DNA of 34,392 nt from contig JAEEVA010000034.1 of NCBI GenBank assembly GCA_016286995.1, positions 1-34,392 on the forward strand, read 5' to 3'. A model generated the notes under the pieces. It was not told the origin of the DNA. It ran no database searches and was given only the letters and a program-made list of their open reading frames with translations. Positions 1 to 8,341 of this stretch are shown piece after piece. Source of the stretch: Prevotella sp. (GTDB taxonomy: Bacteria > Bacteroidota > Bacteroidia > Bacteroidales > Bacteroidaceae). The position numbers and the translations under genes are program-made. Each line of letters begins with the position of its first letter. The first letter of the stretch is position 1.

Positions 1-141
1 TTTGTCATCAATTTTTGGTAACTCTCCAGTGGATCCATAGCAAAGAATGGATTTGAAAAGAACACCTGCAAGTTCGTCAGGAAGACACTTAATAGCATCG
101 TAACAATCCAAATGTATAATGATGCTTGCTACTTCTTCCAT
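1..141 (-). CDS. Partial DUF6291-like protein (N-terminal 47 residues)
   Basis: Open frame from an ATG at 141 to the left edge with no stop. The visible residues (MEEVASIIIHLDCYDAIK, then LPDELAGVLFKSILCYG and TGELPKIDD) resemble the start of DUF6291-type proteins, which begin with a short strand, then LPDEEAGKLFKAILxYxxxGExPxFDD. From general knowledge, such proteins occur in phages and integrated elements and are sometimes annotated near replication functions; the biochemical role is not established. The ATG is 30 nt past the premature stop of the broken protease gene on the same strand, so this ORF probably marks the edge of an inserted or rearranged segment. Family assignment is from pattern memory on a short fragment. 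Confidence 0.5.
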   Translation of the reverse strand, partial: MEEVASIIIHLDCYDAIKCLPDELAGVLFKSILCYGSTGELPKIDDK

Positions 142-171
142 GACTATATTGTTTTGCGTCTTTTAATGAAT

Positions 172-881
172 TCAAGAGCTTCGGAATTCGGTGATAGACT
201 CCATGTTGTTCATGATGCAGCAGTCGAAGACGAGTGCCTTCAGGTGTACGCCGGCCTTCTCAAGCGCTGTACGCATCTCCTTGTTAGACATCAGTAAGTA
301 TTTCTGCGTGTCATCCTGCATGGCACCACGGGTGGTGACGAGGCTCTTATCGTAGTCATCACCGATGTTATAAGCACCACCGTGGTCGGAAATCACCAGA
401 ATATAATTCTTGGCAGGAGCTACCTTCTGGCAGTACTTAATGAAGTTGGCCAGCGAGTCGGGCTGGTAGATCTGGCAGTTGGCGCCCTGGGTACCATGCT
501 CGAAGCCACTGAGGTTAAAGTGCTTTTCCTGATAGTTATATCTGTCGTGAGTCAGCTCGAAGCGGTAGCACTGAGCAGCCTTACCACCCCAGGTGCGGCC
601 GGGATTGTATTTATCCAGATTCTTCTGACCGGAATATTTGAACTGTACCATGTAGCGGACATTGGCGTCGTTGATTTCAAGACCATTCAAGGATTCACCC
701 CAGTTTTCCTCGGTAGCACCATCCAAGTTGTAACCACCACAGCTGTAGAACATCACAGTGTAGTCAACAACGTCCGTACGGGCGCATTGCTACCATTGCC
801 TCCATTGTCATCACTATCAGAGCAAGACACAAAGAACATCGCAGCCATCAAGGCTACCGATAAATAATAGAACTTCTTCAT
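172..881 (-). pseudogene. Clostripain-family (C11) cysteine protease, frameshifted and truncated
   Basis: The gene starts at an ATG at 881 with a lipoprotein signal (MKKFYYLSVALMAAMFFVSC, then an Asp/Ser/Gly/Asn-rich linker). That frame ends at a TGA at 753-755 after 42 residues. The mature domain continues in another frame from about 768 (VDYTVMFYSCGGYNLDG). It contains the family's catalytic His region (VISDHGGAYN) and Cys region (FDCCIMNNMES). A single-base deletion near 768-772 would explain the break. The domain stops at 172, about 10 residues after the catalytic Cys, so the C-terminal half is missing; family members are usually about 400 residues. C11 proteases are secreted or surface endopeptidases cleaving after Arg or Lys. 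A sequencing error could explain the frameshift but not the missing C-terminus. Confidence 0.75.
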
Positions 882-1010
882 CCTTTTTTACTTAAATTTG
901 TTATAATTATATTAGTACGTTTGTAAAAACGCCTGCAGAGGTAGCAACAAAAAATGAGACTGCCAAATAGAAAAGCACTAAAAAAATCCAACTCACTAGT
1001 GACAGCGCTG

Positions 1011-1073
1011 ACTTTACTGGCATGAAAGTATGACTTTACTGGCATGAAAGTATGACTTTACTGGCATGAAAGT
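1011..1073 (+). repeat. Three tandem copies of a 22-bp-period intergenic repeat
   Basis: Core ACTTTACTGGCATGAAAGT occurs at 1011-1029, 1033-1051 and 1055-1073, separated each time by the trinucleotide ATG. Each core has 5-bp inverted ends (ACTTT/AAAGT). The same core with the same 22-bp period occurs twice at 31088-31128, where the spacer is CCC. The array lies between the divergent protease relic and aspS, ending about 10 bp upstream of the aspS -33 element. Function unknown. Confidence 0.9.
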
Positions 1074-1083
1074 GGGAGTATAA

Positions 1084-1115
1084 TTTGGTGAATTGAAAAA
1101 TATTGTGTAAATTTG
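1084..1115 (+). promoter_or_regulatory. Bacteroidota-type promoter of aspS
   Basis: TTTG at 1084-1087, a 20-nt spacer, then TAAATTTG at 1108-1115, a full match to the TTTG/TAnnTTTG consensus. It lies 36 nt before the chosen aspS ATG. Confidence 0.75.
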
Positions 1116-1150
1116 CAGCCCGAAAGAAAAACTATATAATATATATAATA

Positions 1151-2917
1151 ATGTATAGAACGAAAACTTGTGGTGAGCTGCGACTCACCGATGCCGGACA
1201 GCAGGTGACTCTGGCCGGATGGGTTCAGAAAACCCGTAAGATGGGTGGTATGACGTTTGTTGACCTGCGCGACCGTTATGGTATCACGCAGCTGGTGTTC
1301 GACGAGTCGAAGGATGCTGCCCTGTGTGAACAGGCTAACAAGCTGGGACGTGAATATTGTGTGCAGGTGACTGGTGTGGTCAGCGAGCGTCAGGCGAAGA
1401 ACCCGAAGATGGAAACGGGCGACATCGAAATTCTGGCTGAGAAGCTGAACGTGCTGAGCGAGAGTCAGACACCGCCATTCACCATCGAGGACAATACCGA
1501 CGGTGGCGACGACATCCGCATGAAGTACCGCTATCTGGACCTGCGCCGCAGTTGTGTTCGCAAGAATCTGGAACTGCGTCACCGCATGACCATCCTGATC
1601 CGTAACTTCTTAGACAATCTGAATTTCATCGAGGTGGAGACACCTATCCTGATTGGTTCAACGCCGGAAGGCGCACGTGACTTCGTGGTGCCAAGCCGCA
1701 TGAATCCCGGTCAGTTCTATGCGCTGCCACAGAGCCCGCAGACCCTGAAGCAGCTGCTGATGGTATCAGGCTTCGACCGCTACTTCCAGATTGCCAAATG
1801 TTTCCGCGACGAGGACCTGCGTGCCGACCGTCAGCCGGAGTTCACGCAGATTGACTGCGAGATGTCGTTTGCCGACCAGGAAGATGTGCTGAACATCTTC
1901 GAGGAATTGGCCCGTCATTTGTTTAAGGAGGTGCGTGGCGTGGAACTGCCACCGTTGGAGCGTATGACGTGGCACGAGGCTATGCGTCGTTTCGGTTCCG
2001 ACAAGCCCGACCTGCGCTTCGGCATGGAATTCGTGGAACTGATGGATGTGCTGAAGGGTACTGGCGAATTCCCCGTGTTTAACGAGGCTGAATACATTGG
2101 CGGTATTGTCGTTCCAGGCTGTGCCGAATACACTCGCAAGCAGCTTGACCAACTGACGGACTTCGTGAAGCGTCCTCAGGTGGGTGCCAAGGGCTTGGTC
2201 TATGTGAAGTTTAATGCTGACGGTACGGTAAAGACGAGTATCGACAAGTTCTACCAGCCTGAGGTTTGGCAGAAGTTGAAGGAAAAGACACAGGCCAAGG
2301 ATGGCGACCTGGTACTGATACTGAGTGGCGACAAAGCCAACAAGACACGTACACAGCTCTGCACGCTGCGTCTGGAGATGGGCGACCGTCTGGGACTGCG
2401 CGACAAGGATACCTTCAAATGTCTGTGGATTGTCGACTTCCCCCTGTTCGAGTGGAGCGACGAGGAGCAGCGCCTGATGGCTACACACCATCCGTTCACA
2501 CTGCCTAATCCCGATGATATTCCTCTGTTGGATACTGCTCCCGAGAAGGTGCGCGCCGTGGCCTACGACTTCGTCTGCAACGGCATTGAGGTCGGTGGCG
2601 GTTCGCTGCGTATCCACGACGGCAAGCTGCAGGAGAAGATGTTCCAGATACTGGGCTTCACCCCTGAGCGCGCTATGGCACAGTTCGGCTTCCTTATCAA
2701 TGCCTTCAAGTATGGTGCACCGCCTCATGCTGGTCTCGCCTTCGGTCTCGACCGCTTTGTGAGCATTATGGCTGGCCTCGATAGCATTCGTGATTGCATA
2801 GCCTTCCCGAAGAACAATTCCGGTCGTGACGTGATGCTCGATGCTCCTGGAGAGCTGGACCCCAAACAGTTGGAAGAACTTCAACTGAAAGTGGAATTGG
2901 AAGCTCCAGCAGAATAA
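1151..2917 (+). CDS. aspS: Aspartyl-tRNA synthetase
   Basis: Charges tRNA-Asp with aspartate using ATP; cytoplasmic class II synthetase. The 588-residue protein has the expected length for the bacterial type. It has an N-terminal OB-fold anticodon-binding domain (about 1-105), then the class II core with motif 2 ([20 protein letters not shown], from about 217), an inserted GAD domain in the middle, and motif 3 (GLAFGLDRF, about 527-535). I chose the ATG at 1151 ([10 protein letters not shown]) because an upstream in-frame extension would overlap the -7 promoter element and adds residues not seen in the family. The gene is monocistronic by position: divergent relic upstream, a separate promoter before the next gene. 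Confidence 0.97.
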   Translation: MYRTKTCGELRLTDAGQQVTLAGWVQKTRKMGGMTFVDLRDRYGITQLVFDESKDAALCEQANKLGREYCVQVTGVVSERQAKNPKMETGDIEILAEKLNVLSESQTPPFTIEDNTDGGDDIRMKYRYLDLRRSCVRKNLELRHRMTILIRNFLDNLNFIEVETPILIGSTPEGARDFVVPSRMNPGQFYALPQSPQTLKQLLMVSGFDRYFQIAKCFRDEDLRADRQPEFTQIDCEMSFADQEDVLNIFEELARHLFKEVRGVELPPLERMTWHEAMRRFGSDKPDLRFGMEFVELMDVLKGTGEFPVFNEAEYIGGIVVPGCAEYTRKQLDQLTDFVKRPQVGAKGLVYVKFNADGTVKTSIDKFYQPEVWQKLKEKTQAKDGDLVLILSGDKANKTRTQLCTLRLEMGDRLGLRDKDTFKCLWIVDFPLFEWSDEEQRLMATHHPFTLPNPDDIPLLDTAPEKVRAVAYDFVCNGIEVGGGSLRIHDGKLQEKMFQILGFTPERAMAQFGFLINAFKYGAPPHAGLAFGLDRFVSIMAGLDSIRDCIAFPKNNSGRDVMLDAPGELDPKQLEELQLKVELEAPAE

Positions 2918-3035
2918 TGCATAAAAGGTGTCAATTTTAAGGATTTTCGGAACATGTCAATTGATATATATCAAGAATAAGTGTCTTTTTTACAAAAAGT
3001 CTTATAAATCAGTAACATAGTATCTAAATTTTTCT

Positions 3036-3043
3036 TAATTTTG
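3036..3043 (+). promoter_or_regulatory. Putative -7 element (TAATTTTG) of the H1-tailed protein gene
   Basis: TAATTTTG matches TAnnTTTG, 60 nt before the ATG at 3104. No clear TTTG is seen about 20 nt upstream, so the promoter call rests on the -7 box alone. Confidence 0.45.
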
Positions 3044-3103
3044 CACCATCAAACAAAGAAGATAGAATTTATCTATTCAATAGTGTATTAATTTTTTTAA
3101 ACT

Positions 3104-3403
3104 ATGGCAGAAAAGAAAACTACAAAGAAGGCTGCTGCTCCCGCAAAGGCAGCTGAGCCCAAGAAGGCTACTGTAAAGAAGGCTGCAGCTCCTAAGAAGG
3201 CTGCTCTCGTTGTAAATGCTGAGAACGCTGGTTTCAAGGCTGGTGATGTTTATCAGGCCCTGGCAGCTGCTGAGAAGGCACTGACCGTTAAGGAAATCGC
3301 TAAGGCTGCAAAGATCTCTGAGGAAGAGACTCTGCTCGGTCTGGGCTGGCTCTTCAAGGAGGGTAAGCTCGCTTCTGCTGACGAGAAGATTACGCTTGCA
3401 TAA
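3104..3403 (+). CDS. Histone H1-like-tailed winged-helix protein (DUF2582/PF10771-like)
   Basis: 99 residues. Residues 1 to about 38 are a Lys/Ala/Pro-rich tail with repeated KKAAAPxKA blocks, like the C-terminal tails of histone H1 and bacterial H1-like proteins. Residues about 40-99 (GFKAGDVYQALAA, LTVKEIAKAAKISEE, LGLGWLFKEGKLA) fit the small winged-helix domain PF10771. The composition suggests a nucleoid-associated DNA-binding protein: the tail neutralises phosphate and the wHTH domain gives structure. This role is inferred, not shown. It has its own upstream box and a strong intrinsic terminator at 3421-3460, so it is a single-gene unit, possibly highly expressed. Confidence 0.8.
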   Translation: MAEKKTTKKAAAPAKAAEPKKATVKKAAAPKKAALVVNAENAGFKAGDVYQALAAAEKALTVKEIAKAAKISEEETLLGLGWLFKEGKLASADEKITLA

Positions 3404-3419
3404 TCAAATCAAGAAAGCA

Positions 3420-3460
3420 TAAAAGGGCTGGAAGCTTGGAAAGGCTTGCCAGCCTTTTTT
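3420..3460 (+). terminator. Rho-independent terminator after the H1-tailed gene
   Basis: GGCTGG and CCAGCC form the stem around a short loop, followed by six T; preceded by AAAA. It lies 17 nt after the stop codon. Confidence 0.8.
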
Positions 3461-3494
3461 ATAATTGACAATTGATAATTGACAATTGATAATT
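3461..3494 (+). repeat. Short AT-rich direct repeat (AATTGACAATTGAT units)
   Basis: The unit AATTGACAATTGAT is repeated with a 14-bp period between the terminator and the next gene. This is one of several unrelated simple intergenic repeats in the window. Confidence 0.75.
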
Positions 3495-3499
3495 AAGAG

Positions 3500-3838
3500 G
3501 TGAGTTACGACCAGCAAATACTTCGAATACTTCTTGAAGCCGGTGAACGTGGGATAAGCGTGCAGAATATCAGCAGACACGTTTATAACATGAATTGTAC
3601 GTTCTTTGTACAGCCGGACTATGAGGAAATACGCGCTTATGTGCAGCAGTATTTGCTTCGTAATTCAAAGTCATCACAGTCACTTATCGAGAGTACAGGC
3701 CGTCGCGGATACTATCGGCTGAATGCCAGTGGGTCGACGGATGCCCAGCAACTGATGCTGCAATTCACTAATGAACAAGAAGAAAAAGAAGAGGAGAAAC
3801 CTCAGCAAGATTTCTCCTTGGACCTCTTTGAGTGTTGA
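3500..3838 (+). CDS. Small winged-helix-like conserved protein
   Basis: 112 residues beginning at GTG 3500 (VSYDQQILRILLEAGERGIS). Residues about 3-65 look like a helix-turn-helix or winged helix (ILRILLEAGERGISVQNISR, then a beta-rich YYRL segment at about 72). The tail from about 88 is Glu/Lys/Gln-rich (NEQEEKEEEKPQQ) and ends DLFEC. I do not recognise a named family. A DNA-binding role is plausible from the fold pattern only. No ATG start exists in frame nearby, so GTG is the likely start; the repeats just upstream give no clear ribosome-binding site. Confidence 0.65.
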   Translation: MSYDQQILRILLEAGERGISVQNISRHVYNMNCTFFVQPDYEEIRAYVQQYLLRNSKSSQSLIESTGRRGYYRLNASGSTDAQQLMLQFTNEQEEKEEEKPQQDFSLDLFEC

Positions 3839-3912
3839 ATGTAGAATGAGATATTCTGAATGATTTCGCTTCACTCAATTCCTCATTCAACATTCCTCAT
3901 TCAACATTCTTT
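3832..3912. repeat. Inverted and direct simple repeat between convergent genes
   Basis: CCTCATTCAACATTC is present twice in tandem at about 3881-3910, and an inverted, degenerate form (TGTTGAATGTAGAATGAG) lies at 3834-3851. Both flanking convergent genes end inside it: the last codons of each come from the repeat. The inverted arrangement could act as a bidirectional terminator. Confidence 0.65.
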
Positions 3913-4507
3913 CATTTAAGTCCCTGATGACTTTTGCAGGAACGCCACCAACGACGCAATAGTCGGGTACATCCTTTGTAACCACAGCCCCTGCAGCCAC
4001 CACCACGTGCTTTCCTATCGTTACACCAGGCAGGATGACGGCATTGGCACCAATCCAGACGTCGTCACTAATGATGACTGGTTTGGTAGAAATACCCTGC
4101 TCGTCGATACGCAAATCGGTATTCTCAAAGTTATGATTTAAAGCCGTTACAGTAATGCCTTGCGCCAAATTGACGCTTGAACCAATGCAGACAGGACCAA
4201 TCACCGTACAATGAATGCCAATACGCGTGTTATCACCTATGGTAACATCGCCGACGGCATTGTTGATGCAGCAGTACGATTCAACGATGCTATTCCTGCC
4301 AAGCCAGAAACGGCGATAGGGCGGGGTGTCCAGCCTGACGCTACGATAAATCTTTGAACCTCGACCACGATGCTGGTAGAGTGGGGCAAGGAGTCGGATA
4401 TACCAACGAGGACGAGCATCACGCTGATTCATGATAAGATAGTCCAAAAACCGTTTCAGTCTCGGACTGGCCTTCAGGTTGTTGCGTATCTGCTCCTTAT
4501 CCTTCAT
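3887..4507 (-). CDS. Left-handed beta-helix O-acetyltransferase
   Basis: 206 residues. Hexapeptide repeats from about 85 to 190 ([IV]GxxxxI-type: [60 protein letters not shown]) define the LbH acyltransferase fold of maltose/galactoside or CatB-type acetyltransferases. The family transfers acetyl from acetyl-CoA to sugars, and the active His is probably in ALNHNFE. The N-terminal 80 residues are basic and unlike maa. The substrate cannot be told from sequence; surface polysaccharide modification is typical. It starts 2 nt after the tlpA-like stop, so it is the last gene of the pheS operon. The final residues MLNEEC come from an intergenic repeat. Confidence 0.85.
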   Translation of the reverse strand: MKDKEQIRNNLKASPRLKRFLDYLIMNQRDARPRWYIRLLAPLYQHRGRGSKIYRSVRLDTPPYRRFWLGRNSIVESYCCINNAVGDVTIGDNTRIGIHCTVIGPVCIGSSVNLAQGITVTALNHNFENTDLRIDEQGISTKPVIISDDVWIGANAVILPGVTIGKHVVVAAGAVVTKDVPDYCVVGGVPAKVIRDLNERMLNEEC

Positions 4508-4509
4508 GA

Positions 4510-5610
4510 CTATTTCAGCTGCTCATCAACAAATTCCTCCAGCTGAATACCACGAAGACCGCGGCGAAGAATCTTGCCTCTATTGTCAACAACGACGGTA
4601 TGGGGAATGCTGGTCACTTGAAAGTAGACGGCCATTTCATTCTCCCAGCCTTTGAGGTCGCTCATCTGTGGCCACTTGATACCCAAAGCATTGGCACCCT
4701 TAGCCCATGCATCACGGTCAGAATCGAGCGAAACGCCAATAATGCCAAGTCCCTTTGCCTGATAGTTTTCATAGAGTTTTATCAGGTTCGGCATTTCTTG
4801 GCGACAGGGAGCACACCAGGATGCCCAGAAGTCGATAATGGTGAGTTTGTGCTTTTTCACCTCCTCAAGCAGACTGATGTCGTTGCCGTCAAGATCGTTC
4901 ATCGAGAAATCCTTGATAATCGCTCCTTCAGCAGTCTTGGCTGCATTCTTCAGCTGCTGTTCCATTTGGCGTATAGCAGGACGTTGGCGCATATCATCGT
5001 CCATCTTATTGATGAGACGGAGGCGTGAGGCGTTATCAATATACTCATCAGGATAATAGGTCAGGAGAAAATAGCCAAACTCGTTGTCGATGTTCTTCTC
5101 AGCAGTCTTCAGGACGAGAGCGGCAAAGCGCTGGTTGAGTTTCTCAATCGTCTGCATACCCTTCTCCTGTTCTTCAGCTGGAAGGTTGTTGGAGTAAATG
5201 TGTTCTGCAATACGGTTGATTTCCTTTCCAATCACCATCACACTATCATTGAGCTCTTGCCACTTGTCGTTACACAATGTACCACCGACTCGTGAGGCTC
5301 CAGGCTTTTCGGACAAATGAACCGTAACGGTACCAGACTCCATAAAGAATGGCGCATTAATCTCATTCCGTACTGCACTGTAAACCATGCACAAGGCTGT
5401 AGAATCGACGGTACCACTGATGCTGAACTTACCATCCTTTACTATGACGGTATCAGAAGGCAGACCTGTTTGAAGGTCTTGCGTAACGAACAAGGTATCA
5501 CCGTCTGACAATCCTTCTACTGTACCATTAATCTTATAGCTGTTCGACTGGCAGGCGGCAAGTCCCAGCACGATAGCACTAAATAATATACTGGCTTGAA
5601 ATGCTTTCAT
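4510..5610 (-). CDS. TlpA-like thiol:disulfide lipoprotein (DUF4369 + thioredoxin)
   Basis: 366 residues from ATG 5610 ([20 protein letters not shown]), a lipoprotein signal with the lipobox LAAC. Residues about 25-115 fit DUF4369 ([27 protein letters not shown]). Residues about 230-366 are an AhpC/TSA-TlpA thioredoxin domain with the redox pair in [14 protein letters not shown] and the cis-Pro region TSIPHTV. It probably reduces or exchanges disulfides at the outer face of the periplasm or outer membrane, as in the many Bacteroidota TlpA paralogues. The frame is open further upstream inside prsA, but the lipoprotein signal decides the start. It therefore overlaps prsA by 32 nt, indicating translational coupling. 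Confidence 0.9.
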   Translation of the reverse strand: MKAFQASILFSAIVLGLAACQSNSYKINGTVEGLSDGDTLFVTQDLQTGLPSDTVIVKDGKFSISGTVDSTALCMVYSAVRNEINAPFFMESGTVTVHLSEKPGASRVGGTLCNDKWQELNDSVMVIGKEINRIAEHIYSNNLPAEEQEKGMQTIEKLNQRFAALVLKTAEKNIDNEFGYFLLTYYPDEYIDNASRLRLINKMDDDMRQRPAIRQMEQQLKNAAKTAEGAIIKDFSMNDLDGNDISLLEEVKKHKLTIIDFWASWCAPCRQEMPNLIKLYENYQAKGLGIIGVSLDSDRDAWAKGANALGIKWPQMSDLKGWENEMAVYFQVTSIPHTVVVDNRGKILRRGLRGIQLEEFVDEQLK

Positions 5611-6520
5611 TGTTGATAACTCTTCGGATTGTTTCTGCAAAAAGGTCAGCCACGCTGAGCTGCTTGACCTTAGCACAGCGCTTAGAGTAGGGGATAGAAT
5701 CGGTGAAGACGATTTCTTCAAGGGCAGAATCCTGGACACGTTCACTTGCAGGACCACTCATCACACAATGTGAAGCACAGGCACGAACAGTCTTGGCACC
5801 TGCAGCCTTCATGATGTCTGCGGCTTTCGTGATAGTTCCTGCGGTGTCAACCATATCGTCGATAATCACCACATTCTTGCCTTGAACTTCGCCGATGATC
5901 TGCATGGATGACACCACATTAGCACGAGCGCGTGTCTTATTACATAGAACGAGCGGACATCCCAGGAACTTGGCATAGGTATTGGCACGTTTTGAACCAC
6001 CGACATCAGGAGATGCAATGACTAAGTCCTCCAGCTGTAGGCTCTGCAGATAGGGTAAGATGACATTCGAGGCATACAGGTGGTCTACAGGTACATTGAA
6101 GAATCCCTGAATCTGATCTGCGTGCAAATCCATTGTGATGACACGTGTAACGCCAGCAGCAGAAAGCAGGTCTGCAACGAGTTTTGCACCAATGCTTACG
6201 CGAGGTTTGTCCTTTCGGTCCTGACGTGCCCATCCGAAATAGGGGATGACGGCATTGATGGTTCTGGCAGAGGCACGCTTGGCAGCATCAATCATCAGCA
6301 GCAATTCCATCAAATTGTCTGAATTGGGGAATGTGCTTTGTACAAGGAAGATATCGCGGCCACGAATACTCTCCTCGTACGATACAGCAAACTCGCCATC
6401 CGAGAACTTGGTGATAACCAGTTCTCCCAGCGGACATCCTAAACTTTGGCAAATCTTTTCTGCAAGGTACTTCGTTGCCGTACCCGAAAATACCATGTAA
6501 TTTTTGTCCATCTTAGTCAT
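5579..6520 (-). CDS. prsA: Ribose-phosphate pyrophosphokinase
   Basis: Makes PRPP from ribose 5-phosphate and ATP, feeding purine, pyrimidine, NAD, His and Trp synthesis. The protein (313 residues from the chosen start) shows SDGEFAVSYEESIRG, the flexible loop YFGWARQDRKDKPRVSIGAK, MDLHADQIQGFF and the PRPP-binding signature VVIIDDMVDTAGTI. Start: ATGs at 6544, 6520 and 6511 are possible; family alignment favours 6520 or 6511 (MDKNYMVFSGT). Genes for purM, purC and pyrF are encoded nearby, but this gene is in the pheS operon. It lies 31 nt after the thiE-like gene and overlaps the lipoprotein gene. Confidence 0.95.
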   Translation of the reverse strand: MTKMDKNYMVFSGTATKYLAEKICQSLGCPLGELVITKFSDGEFAVSYEESIRGRDIFLVQSTFPNSDNLMELLLMIDAAKRASARTINAVIPYFGWARQDRKDKPRVSIGAKLVADLLSAAGVTRVITMDLHADQIQGFFNVPVDHLYASNVILPYLQSLQLEDLVIASPDVGGSKRANTYAKFLGCPLVLCNKTRARANVVSSMQIIGEVQGKNVVIIDDMVDTAGTITKAADIMKAAGAKTVRACASHCVMSGPASERVQDSALEEIVFTDSIPYSKRCAKVKQLSVADLFAETIRRVINNESISSQYII

Positions 6521-6550
6521 TATTGTTACGTTTGTTTTGAACAAGTATTA

Positions 6551-7159
6551 TTAACCTATTGCTTTTCTCAATTTAGAGAAATGATTGATAAGAGCCTGAA
6601 AATCCAGTTCCTGGTGAATGTTGAAACGGTTCCATAAGTCGCCGCTGATGACAACACCACCGAAACCTAAATCCTTGGCCATACGAATGGTGTCAATATT
6701 CATGCCGCCAAGAGCATAGACATGCCGGTCGATAAGGCCGCGACGAGAGGCCTCCTTGAGCTCTTCTGGAGTAAAAGACGCTTTCTTATCAGCTTCCGTC
6801 TGACTATCAAAGATATATTTCAGGAACACGTAGTCGGCATTTTTCTTCGCTGCCTTCAGCTCGTCCAGTTTCGTGCACGTTCGGCTGACATGTCCACGAT
6901 AGCCTTGAGGAACTGGTGTTGTAGTATCGTCCAGATGAATGCCGTGCAACTTGAATTCTTCTTTCAAATAGTAATTGTCGTGTACGGTAATCTTCGAGTA
7001 TGAATCCTTCGGCAACAACGTCAGCAGACGTTCTGAGTAGACAGGTTCTGAACCAGGCTTATAGAGATGAAGGTTGTCCAATCCTTCGTCGAAGAGTGAC
7101 GCAAGAATCTTGTCCTCTTCAACGAAAAAAGTGGGTTGTGTCATTACAACGAGTTTCAT
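6551..7159 (-). CDS. ThiE/TenI-family thiamine phosphate synthase-like protein
   Basis: 202 residues with a TIM-barrel pattern of the ThiE/TenI superfamily: DEGLDNLHLYKPG near the N-terminus, KITVHDNYYLKEEFKLHGIHL, then YVFLKYIFDSQTEAD and a phosphate-binding-like VYALGGMNIDTIRMAKDLGFGGVVISG. ThiE joins HMP-PP and thiazole phosphate; TenI-like paralogues act as thiazole tautomerases or have unknown roles. The exact ThiE residues for pyrophosphate binding are not clearly preserved, and no other thiamine gene is nearby, so I call the superfamily only. It starts 19 nt after pheS and precedes prsA. Confidence 0.7.
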   Translation of the reverse strand: MKLVVMTQPTFFVEEDKILASLFDEGLDNLHLYKPGSEPVYSERLLTLLPKDSYSKITVHDNYYLKEEFKLHGIHLDDTTTPVPQGYRGHVSRTCTKLDELKAAKKNADYVFLKYIFDSQTEADKKASFTPEELKEASRRGLIDRHVYALGGMNIDTIRMAKDLGFGGVVISGDLWNRFNIHQELDFQALINHFSKLRKAIG

Positions 7160-7178
7160 GCCTATAAAGTCAATGCCG

Positions 7179-8240
7179 TTAGTTTGCCGATTCGAATTCT
7201 TTCAAGAAACGAACGTCGTTCTCTGAGAACATACGGAGGTCAGAGACGCGATATTTCAAGTTTGTGATACGTTCAACACCCATACCGAAGGCATAGCCGC
7301 TGTATATCTTGCTGTCGATGCCACATTGCTCGAGCACGTTGGGGTCAACCATACCACAGCCGAGAATCTCCACCCAACCAGTGTGCTTGCAGAAACCGCA
7401 GCCCTCACCGCCACAGATGAAACACGAGATGTCCATCTCTGCGCTAGGCTCGGTAAACGGGAAGTAACTCGGACGGAGGCGGATTTGCGTGTCAGGGCCG
7501 AACATTTCGCGGGCAAAGCTCAACAGCACCTGCTTAAGGTCGGTGAACGAGACATTCTTGTCAATGTACAAACCCTCAACCTGATGGAAGAAGCAATGTG
7601 CACGAGCGGTAATGGCCTCGTTACGATAGACACGACCCGGACAGATGACGCGGATGGGGGCTGTCAGTTTGCCGTCTTCCGTATGCATTTGCTCCATAAC
7701 GCGAGCCTGAACACTTGACGTATGCGAACGTAACAGGATGTTTTTTGTTACATCGTTTGGATGCTGGCTGACAAAGAAAGTGTCCTGCATATCACGAGCA
7801 GGATGGTCTGCAGCAAAGTTCATCTTGGTGAACACGTGCAGATCGTCCTCCACCTCAGGACCGTCGGCCAGTACAAAGCCCATGCGTGAGAAAATGTCGA
7901 TGATCTCGTTGGTCACGATGGTCAGCGGATGACGCGTGCCTAACTGAATAGGATAGGGGGTTCGTGTGAGGTCAATGCCATCATTGTCACCTTCCTGAAC
8001 CTCAGTCTGTTCCTTTAATTGGTTAATCTTTTCCTGAGTCAACTGCTTCAACTCATTGATTTTCATGCCGACAGTCTTTTTCTCATCGGCAGCAACATTA
8101 CGGAAGTCAGTCATCAACTCATTAAGTAATCCCTTACGGCTCAAATATTTCAGACGTAGCTGTTCTACTTCCTCAGCATTCTGAGCGGTAAGTGTTTGTA
8201 CTTCTTTCAGAAGTTCGTCAATCTTATCAAGGATATTCAT
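7179..8240 (-). CDS. pheS: Phenylalanyl-tRNA synthetase alpha subunit
   Basis: 353 residues; forms the alpha2beta2 enzyme with PheT, which is not in this window. The N-terminal coiled coil (about 1-85) is followed by the class II catalytic core: TRHPLTIVTNEIIDIFSRMG, LLRSHTSSVQARVM, RVYRNEAITARAHCFFHQVEG and GMGVERI near the C-terminus. A CxxC-x4-CxxC cluster (CFICGGEGCGFC) is inserted before HTGWVEILGCGMV and looks like a small zinc-binding knuckle. First gene of the operon pheS, thiE-like, prsA, tlpA-like, acetyltransferase, with a -7 box upstream at 8280-8287. Confidence 0.96.
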   Translation of the reverse strand: MNILDKIDELLKEVQTLTAQNAEEVEQLRLKYLSRKGLLNELMTDFRNVAADEKKTVGMKINELKQLTQEKINQLKEQTEVQEGDNDGIDLTRTPYPIQLGTRHPLTIVTNEIIDIFSRMGFVLADGPEVEDDLHVFTKMNFAADHPARDMQDTFFVSQHPNDVTKNILLRSHTSSVQARVMEQMHTEDGKLTAPIRVICPGRVYRNEAITARAHCFFHQVEGLYIDKNVSFTDLKQVLLSFAREMFGPDTQIRLRPSYFPFTEPSAEMDISCFICGGEGCGFCKHTGWVEILGCGMVDPNVLEQCGIDSKIYSGYAFGMGVERITNLKYRVSDLRMFSENDVRFLKEFESAN

Positions 8241-8279
8241 ATTTTACTATTTGGCTGTTTACCATTTACTATTTGCGTG

Positions 8280-8287
8280 CAAAGGTA
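8280..8287 (-). promoter_or_regulatory. -7 element (TACCTTTG) of the pheS operon
   Basis: CAAAGGTA on the plus strand is TACCTTTG read toward pheS, 39 nt before its ATG. No TTTG sits at the usual 19-20 nt, so the -33 box is weak. Confidence 0.55.
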
Positions 8288-8341
8288 CGAAAAAACTATG
8301 AACTATGATTGCAACGCCACACTTTTTTTCTTGAAAAAGAA

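Noticed and set aside
382..867. 161-codon plus-strand frame opposite the protease relic
   Set aside because: The minus-strand protease motifs explain the sequence; the plus-strand translation resembles no protein.
1011..1073. CRISPR array
   Set aside because: The spacers are only 3 nt and identical, there are no cas genes, and the repeat is 19-22 bp.
1766..2884. Long open frame (372 codons) on the minus strand inside aspS
   Set aside because: It is antisense to a clear synthetase with intact motifs; composition follows the codon bias of aspS, and no promoter or family match is seen.
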